Below, one piece after another: positions 59,819 through 64,000 of a stretch of 64,000 bases of DNA (position 1 is the first letter of the stretch; each line of letters starts with the position of its first letter). The notes under the pieces were generated by a model. It was not told the origin of the DNA. It saw only the letters and a program-made list of their open reading frames with translations, and searched no databases. The translations under genes were made by a program, and so were the position numbers. The stretch is from Pseudomonas sp. R76 (lineage in GTDB: Bacteria > Pseudomonadota > Gammaproteobacteria > Pseudomonadales > Pseudomonadaceae), in contig NZ_CP019428.1 in assembly GCF_009834565.1 (NCBI RefSeq), forward strand, positions 1,860,001 to 1,924,000. The letters run 5' to 3'.

Positions 59819-61060
59819 TCAACCAGCCTGCACCACCAAGCTATTACTCACATTCCTCCCCAACACCAGCACCGTCACAAACCCAGCCCCCACCAGCGCC
59901 GTAGCCAAACTCAACAACACCGCACTACCCATCTGATCGACAATCCGCCCGCCAAAGAACGAACCCAGGGCAATAATCACCTGAAACAAAGCGACAAACA
60001 GCGGCATGCCGCGCTCCACATCCTTGGGCGCTACGACAAACATCCAGATACTCGCGCAGGCCGGGAAGGCGCCGAAGGCGAAGCCCCAGAGTGCGATCAG
60101 CATCACGGCGCCGGTCATTTCGGTGGCGAAGTAGGGGAACAGGGCGGTGCTGGTGCCGATCATCAGCGCGACCAACAGCAGGGTGTGGCGCACGCTGCGG
60201 TTGGCGGCGAAACCGGCGAAGACATTACCGATCACCCCGGCCACACCATAAAGCAACAGCAGTGAGCCAATCGTCGGGCCGTCGAAGCCGGAGCTGTTTT
60301 TGAAGAACGGTGCTACATAGGTGTACGCCGCAAAGTGCGCCAGGCCGATCAGCAACACGGCGATCAAGCCGACCCGCGCTTGTGGGTTGATGAATAACGC
60401 CGGCAGGTCACGGATCTGAATGGCCTTTTCCGGTGTGAGCCGCGGCAGCAGAAATACCTGCGCCAGCAACACCGGCACGCCCACCAGCGCGGTGACCAGG
60501 AAGGTCATGCGCCAGCCCATCAGGCCACTGAGCCAGGTGCCTACGGGCACGCCGAGTACGGTGGCCAGGGTCACGCCCATCATGATGATCGAGGTCGCCT
60601 TCGCTACGCCCACGCCCTTGGGGGCCAGGCGCCCGCTGAGCGCAATGGCTGTCGCCCAGAAGCCGCCAATGCTGATGCCCAGCAGGACACGGCCGAACAG
60701 CAGCAGGCTGAAATCGCTGGCGAAGGCTACCACCGTGTTGGCGATGATCATGATCAGTGTCAGGCCGATCAGCAGGTAGCGGCGGTCCATCGCCCCAATG
60801 CTCACAGACAGCAGCGGGGCGGCGAGGGCGGCCATGATGCCGGGCAGTGTGACCATCAGGCCGGCATGACCGGCGCTGATGCCGAGGTCGCTGGCGACGT
60901 CGTTGAGTACGCCCACTGGCAGAAACTCGCTGGTCACCAGGGCGAAGGCACCCACGGCGACTGAGAGAATCGCCAGCCACTGCTGTTTGACGCTCTGTTG
61001 ATTATGTTCAGGGCGGCCACTGGGGGCCTGGCTGAGGCTTGGCATGGTGTTGGGTTCCAT
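59819..61060 (-). CDS. MFS transporter, DHA1 drug/sugar efflux type
   Basis: A 413-residue 12-helix carrier like NepI/AraJ. ALVTSEFLPVGVLNDVASDL (TM1), ISAGHAGLMVTLPGIMAALA and GRVLLGISIGGFWATAIALS are characteristic. ATG codons at 61060 and 61045 are possible starts; I took the first. Single gene with its own terminator. Substrate unknown. Confidence 0.88.
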   Translation of the reverse strand: MEPNTMPSLSQAPSGRPEHNQQSVKQQWLAILSVAVGAFALVTSEFLPVGVLNDVASDLGISAGHAGLMVTLPGIMAALAAPLLSVSIGAMDRRYLLIGLTLIMIIANTVVAFASDFSLLLFGRVLLGISIGGFWATAIALSGRLAPKGVGVAKATSIIMMGVTLATVLGVPVGTWLSGLMGWRMTFLVTALVGVPVLLAQVFLLPRLTPEKAIQIRDLPALFINPQARVGLIAVLLIGLAHFAAYTYVAPFFKNSSGFDGPTIGSLLLLYGVAGVIGNVFAGFAANRSVRHTLLLVALMIGTSTALFPYFATEMTGAVMLIALWGFAFGAFPACASIWMFVVAPKDVERGMPLFVALFQVIIALGSFFGGRIVDQMGSAVLLSLATALVGAGFVTVLVLGRNVSNSLVVQAG

Positions 61061-61327
61061 AGGGGAATGTCGCTTGAAATCAAGCGAGGCGAGGGCAGGG
61101 AAAGTGGAGGCGATTATATGAACCGGTTCTGGCAATCACACAGGCGACCGTTTCGATAATAACCATCAGTGCAATCGATTCGACGCCCCTATGGGATAAT
61201 TTCGTCTTTCGTACATCCTTTCCGTACGTTGCCTACAGGCAGCGTGTTGCGGCTCTCGCGCTGGCTGCCTATCTTGGTTTCGAGGAATTTTCAGGTAGGA
61301 AATCCCACACCGCAAAGGACATGCATC

Positions 61328-61582
61328 ATGAGCAAAAACACGAAAAAAACTTCCGGCACGATGGCTACGTTGGCCGCTGAAACCCTGAATGATCCAAATG
61401 CCTGCGCGATCGCCAAAAGCCTTGCCGCCTCAGCGTTGGCACAGAGCAGAACGGATAAGCAGACCAGCGCCGAGATGGAGGAAAAGGCCGGCAAAGCGCT
61501 TCAAAGCGATAAATACAGTGAGCAGACCAAATCCCTGGCTGCATCGGTACTCTCCCAAGCCAATAAAGAACGCGCAAACTAA
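61328..61582 (+). CDS. small conserved Pseudomonas protein
   Basis: An 84-residue hydrophilic helical protein (MSKNTKKTSGTMATLAAETL; ANDPNACAIAKS-type and QTKSLAASVLSQANKERAN repeats of Ala/Ser/Lys/Gln). Two similar halves, AKSLAASALAQ and TKSLAASVLSQ, are visible. AAGGA lies eight bases before the ATG. It resembles the short stress-type hypotheticals of pseudomonads. Function unknown. Confidence 0.75.
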   Translation: MSKNTKKTSGTMATLAAETLNDPNACAIAKSLAASALAQSRTDKQTSAEMEEKAGKALQSDKYSEQTKSLAASVLSQANKERAN

Positions 61583-61610
61583 GCGCCTGACGCCGCGATA
61601 ACGTAGAACG

Positions 61611-61641
61611 GCCCCGTAGCTGAACCCGCTACGGGGCTTTT
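61611..61641 (+). terminator. terminator of the small protein gene
   Basis: GCCCCGTAGC-TGAACCC-GCTACGGGGC then TTTT; same stem as the tRNA-Ser terminator. Confidence 0.9.
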
Positions 61642-61729
61642 CCGTTTGCCGATTTGCAAAAATTTAACGTCTCACCGAATAACTTCCCCCGCTGTGGTGT
61701 TCACCCCACAGACCACCCAGGGAACGCCC

Positions 61730-62287
61730 ATGAACACACCTTCCGATCGCTATGACCGCCTGACCCGCACCTTCCACTGGCTGACCGCTGCCGTGGTGAT
61801 CTTCATGTTTGCCAGTGCACATATCTGGGAAAACCTCGAAAAGGGCACACCACTGCGCAAGGGTCTGCAATCGGTGCATATCTCGCTCGGCATTGCGATG
61901 GCGCTGTTGATCATCCTGCGGATTGTGTGGCGTGTGTTTGGCGGCAATCGCCTGAAGGCCGACAGTCACCCAGCGCTTAACCTGCTGGCGAAAATGGCGC
62001 ATGGTTGCCTTTACCTGTTGTTGGTGTCGCAAATCGTGTTGGGGTTCCTGTTTCGCTGGGCTCAAGGTGAACCCTTCAATTTTTTCGGACTGTTCCCCAT
62101 TCCCGCGCCCTTTGTGATTGACCACGAATGGCGCGGCACTTTGGGTGGCCTGCATAACAATGTGGCCTGGGCGATCATTCTGCTGGCGGGCCTGCATGCT
62201 GGCGCTGCGCTCTGGCATCACTATGTGCTGCGCGACGGCACGTTGCGCCGCATGCTGGCGGGTTCACGCAATGCGTTTCAAAAATGA
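61730..62287 (+). CDS. cytochrome b561 family protein
   Basis: A 185-residue diheme-type b561 membrane protein with four helices. Candidate heme ligands are His in DRLTRTFHWLTAAVVIF, SVHISLGIAMALLI, GGLHNNVAWAIILL and LLAGLHAGAALWHHY. It carries electrons in the membrane, often for superoxide or for periplasmic oxidases. The ATG at 61730 starts the conserved region. It is followed by a TPR protein, ECF sigma and anti-sigma genes on the same strand with short gaps. Confidence 0.9.
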   Translation: MNTPSDRYDRLTRTFHWLTAAVVIFMFASAHIWENLEKGTPLRKGLQSVHISLGIAMALLIILRIVWRVFGGNRLKADSHPALNLLAKMAHGCLYLLLVSQIVLGFLFRWAQGEPFNFFGLFPIPAPFVIDHEWRGTLGGLHNNVAWAIILLAGLHAGAALWHHYVLRDGTLRRMLAGSRNAFQK

Positions 62288-62321
62288 TGTTTCCTCCCTG
62301 ACGTTACGGAGCATGACAACC

Positions 62322-62873
62322 ATGAAGAATCGCCACGAACACCCCATCACTTACCGCGCCGCGCTGTTCTTCGGTGCATGCCTGGCCGCCGCTTTGCTCG
62401 CAGGCCAAGCCCACGCCTCCGGGGATGAATCGGCACCGCCCAAGCCAAACTGCCCCAAAAGCCAGGTCTGGGATACCAAGACCGGCAAATGCGTGCTGCA
62501 AACCAGCAAAGCCACCTCCGACGCCGACCGCACCGATTACGCCTACCGCCTGGCAAAAGATGGGCGCTATGACGAGGCGCTGGCCCTGCTCGACACCCTG
62601 CAAAACCCGAACACCGCCAAGGCCCTCAACTACCGTGGCTACGCCACGCGCAAATTGGGGCGTACGGATGAAGGCATCGGTTACTACCTGCAGTCAGTTG
62701 CGCTCGACCCCAATTACGCCCAAGTTCGCGAGTACCTGGGCGAGGCCTATGTGATCAAGGGCCGCGTCGATCTGGCGCAAGAGCAACTGGTGAAAATCAA
62801 AGCCTTGTGCAGCACCACCTGCGAAGAATATGAAGACCTGGCCGAAGCCATCGAAGCTGCGCCCCAGGCGTAA
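62322..62873 (+). CDS. periplasmic TPR protein
   Basis: A 183-residue protein with signal peptide (AALFFGACLAAALLAGQAHA). A short Cys-containing segment (PNCPKSQVWDTKTGKCVLQ) follows, then TPR repeats (YAYRLAKDGRYDEALALLDT; YYLQSVALDPNYAQVREYLG) and a last Cys pair in KALCSTTCEEYEDLAEA. ATGs at 62313 and 62322 are possible; GGAG spacing favours the second. Likely a protein-interaction module of the b561/sigma cluster. Confidence 0.85.
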   Translation: MKNRHEHPITYRAALFFGACLAAALLAGQAHASGDESAPPKPNCPKSQVWDTKTGKCVLQTSKATSDADRTDYAYRLAKDGRYDEALALLDTLQNPNTAKALNYRGYATRKLGRTDEGIGYYLQSVALDPNYAQVREYLGEAYVIKGRVDLAQEQLVKIKALCSTTCEEYEDLAEAIEAAPQA

Positions 62874-62882
62874 AACCGATGA

Positions 62883-63431
62883 GTGAACCAGCAGGGGGCG
62901 GCTATCACCACAGAGGCTGAGTTTCGTCGCGAGTTGGGCCTGTTATTGCCGCGTTTATGGCGATATGGGTGGGTGTTGTCGCGGCACAAGCATGTGGCTG
63001 AAGATCTGGTGCAAGCCACCTGCGTACGCGCACTGGAGCGTGCCGGGCAATTCACGGCCGGCACGCGGTTGGATCGCTGGCTGCTGTCGATCATGCATTC
63101 CATCTGGCTCAACGAACTGCGCTCGCAACGGGTGCGCCAGGGGCAAGGGTTTGTCGATGCGGAGCAGGTATTGTCGTTCGATGGCGAGCGCCAGGCGCAG
63201 GATCAGGTCTTGGTTGCCCAAGTGATCAAGCGCGTTAACGGGTTGCCCGAAGCGCAGCGGGAAACGGTGTTTCTGGCGTATGTCGAAGGGCTTTCCTACA
63301 AGGAAATTGCCGAGGTACTGCATATCCCGGTGGGGACCGTGATGAGCCGGTTGGCGGCCGCTCGCGTGAAACTTGCAGAGACCGCGCCTGCAAAAGCCCA
63401 GCCGGAAAAATCCAGTGGAGAACGGCGATGA
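62883..63431 (+). CDS. ECF sigma factor
   Basis: A 182-residue group IV sigma factor. Region 2: RRELGLLLPRLWRYGWVLSR, HKHVAEDLVQATCVRALERA and RLDRWLLSIMHSIWLNELRS; region 4: QRETVFLAYVEGLSYKEIAE and VLHIPVGTVMSRLAAARVKL. The only in-frame start is the GTG at 62883 with no clear ribosome site. An ATG at 62879 is in the next frame and would join this gene if the G5 run at 62894-62898 had one base fewer. It overlaps the anti-sigma gene by 4 bp. Confidence 0.88.
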   Translation: MNQQGAAITTEAEFRRELGLLLPRLWRYGWVLSRHKHVAEDLVQATCVRALERAGQFTAGTRLDRWLLSIMHSIWLNELRSQRVRQGQGFVDAEQVLSFDGERQAQDQVLVAQVIKRVNGLPEAQRETVFLAYVEGLSYKEIAEVLHIPVGTVMSRLAAARVKLAETAPAKAQPEKSSGERR

Positions 63432-64000
63432 TTCAGACTAACGCACCGTCCGATGAGCTATTGGTGGCTTACCTGGATGGCGAACTGGATGCTGAGCAGC
63501 GTCAGCTTATTGCCGATCAGCTAACGGCAAACCCCTCTATGGCCGCGCGCCTGGATGAATTGCAGTGCGCTGATTTGCCCTTCAAGGCCGCATTTGACGC
63601 GATGTTGGACGAAGCACCCACCGAACGCTTGAACGCGATGCTCAAAGCCCTGCCACCTGCGCAAGCGCCAGCCATGAGTCGACGGCGTTTCCTGGCTGTG
63701 GCGGCGAGTTTTGCTGTGGCGGGTGTGGTTGCCGACCGCCTGTATATGAGCTGGCCACGAGCAGAGTCCGGCCAAGGTTGGCGTGCCTCGGTGGCTGAAT
63801 ACATGGCGCTGTACACGCCCGAAACCCTGGAAAACCTCAACGCCGATCCAGCCTCTCATGCCGCCCAACTCAGCTCAGTGGGCGCGCAACTGGGCCTGCC
63901 GTTATCCCCTGACGCCGTGAACTTGCCCGGTGCCGAGTTCCGGCGCGCGCAAATTCTCGACTATGACGGCGTCTTGATTGGCCAACTGACTTACCTGGAC
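63428..64000 (+). CDS. anti-sigma factor (partial, runs off window)
   Basis: The open frame continues to the end (191 codons seen). The N-terminal part (ELLVAYLDGELDAEQRQLIA) is the zinc-less anti-sigma domain start typical of RskA/ChrR-like regulators. A twin-arginine-like segment SRRRFLAVAASFAVAGVVAD then serves as membrane anchor or signal, followed by a periplasmic part. It should hold the overlapping ECF sigma factor in check and sense something outside, perhaps with the b561 and TPR proteins. Confidence 0.85.
   Translation, partial: MIQTNAPSDELLVAYLDGELDAEQRQLIADQLTANPSMAARLDELQCADLPFKAAFDAMLDEAPTERLNAMLKALPPAQAPAMSRRRFLAVAASFAVAGVVADRLYMSWPRAESGQGWRASVAEYMALYTPETLENLNADPASHAAQLSSVGAQLGLPLSPDAVNLPGAEFRRAQILDYDGVLIGQLTYLD

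Overview
The window looks like chromosome of a Pseudomonas of the fluorescens group. It is GC-rich and carries the typical Pseudomonas algU-mucA-mucB-mucD block, nadB-ygfX-sdhE, dapA-bamC-purC, an opdH-tctCBA/tctDE citrate locus, a phaG gene and many copies of the Pseudomonas REP sequence (core GTGGGAGCNGGCTTGC). No phage, insertion sequence, integrase or CRISPR array was seen. Most of the window is core or lineage-core DNA with small accessory pieces: three toxin-antitoxin pairs, fosA and a DUF4917 gene.

Layout. 1-735: partial DUF4917 gene with SIR2-like motifs. 0.8-3.7 kb: iron-type alcohol dehydrogenase behind a perfect ANR/FNR box, an NAD(P)-binding protein and a LysR regulator. 3.9-7.4 kb: CoA-transferase, HMG-CoA-lyase-like enzyme and MFS carrier, a small organic-acid catabolic operon. 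7.4-16 kb: transporters, LysR regulators, fosA, ogt and hicAB. 16.1-18 kb: a HigBA-like pair, two small envelope or unknown genes and tRNA-Gly. 18.1-20.2 kb: phaG, rsuA and a CWC zinc-ribbon-like protein. 20.3-30.3 kb: a complete guanidine-utilisation operon on the minus strand. 30.3-34.5 kb: chemoreceptor, small lipoprotein, enoyl-CoA hydratase-family enzyme and ung. 34.6-42.3 kb: tricarboxylate uptake (opdH, tctCBA) with its two-component system tctDE. 42.3-46.5 kb: HDOD protein, ygfZ, sdhE-ygfX and nadB. 47-50.8 kb: the AlgU envelope-stress operon without mucC. 50.9-58.7 kb: bepA, a TusA-like gene, an AI-2E-family permease, bcp, gcvR, dapA, bamC, an MBL-fold hydrolase and purC. 58.8-59.5 kb: tRNA-Ser(CGA) and relBE. 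59.8-64 kb: an MFS pump, then cytochrome b561, a TPR protein, an ECF sigma factor and an anti-sigma factor cut off by the window end.

The most rewarding region is 20.3-30.3 kb. A guanidine-I (ykkC) riboswitch at 30013-30102 precedes genes for an ABC importer (binding protein, permease, ATPase), two DUF1989 proteins (the CgdAB carboxyguanidine deiminase family, formerly called urea-carboxylase-associated proteins), a biotin-dependent guanidine/urea carboxylase and allophanate hydrolase. Together these would import guanidine, carboxylate it, deiminate carboxyguanidine to allophanate and release ammonia. A sigma-54-type promoter and NtrC-like dyads sit upstream of the riboswitch. A 10-nt stretch of the aptamer is exactly complementary to the first gene's Shine-Dalgarno region, which suggests a translational switch. 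A 100-bp REP pair lies inside the carboxylase gene and is read through in frame.

Other regulatory signals visible in the DNA are three CTTTCA repeats at exact 11-bp spacing between opdH and tctD, Crc/Hfq-type A-rich motifs next to the opdH and tctC ribosome binding sites, an AlgU-type promoter before algU and a 10+10 bp operator before relBE. All assignments come from reading the sequence; no database search was run.
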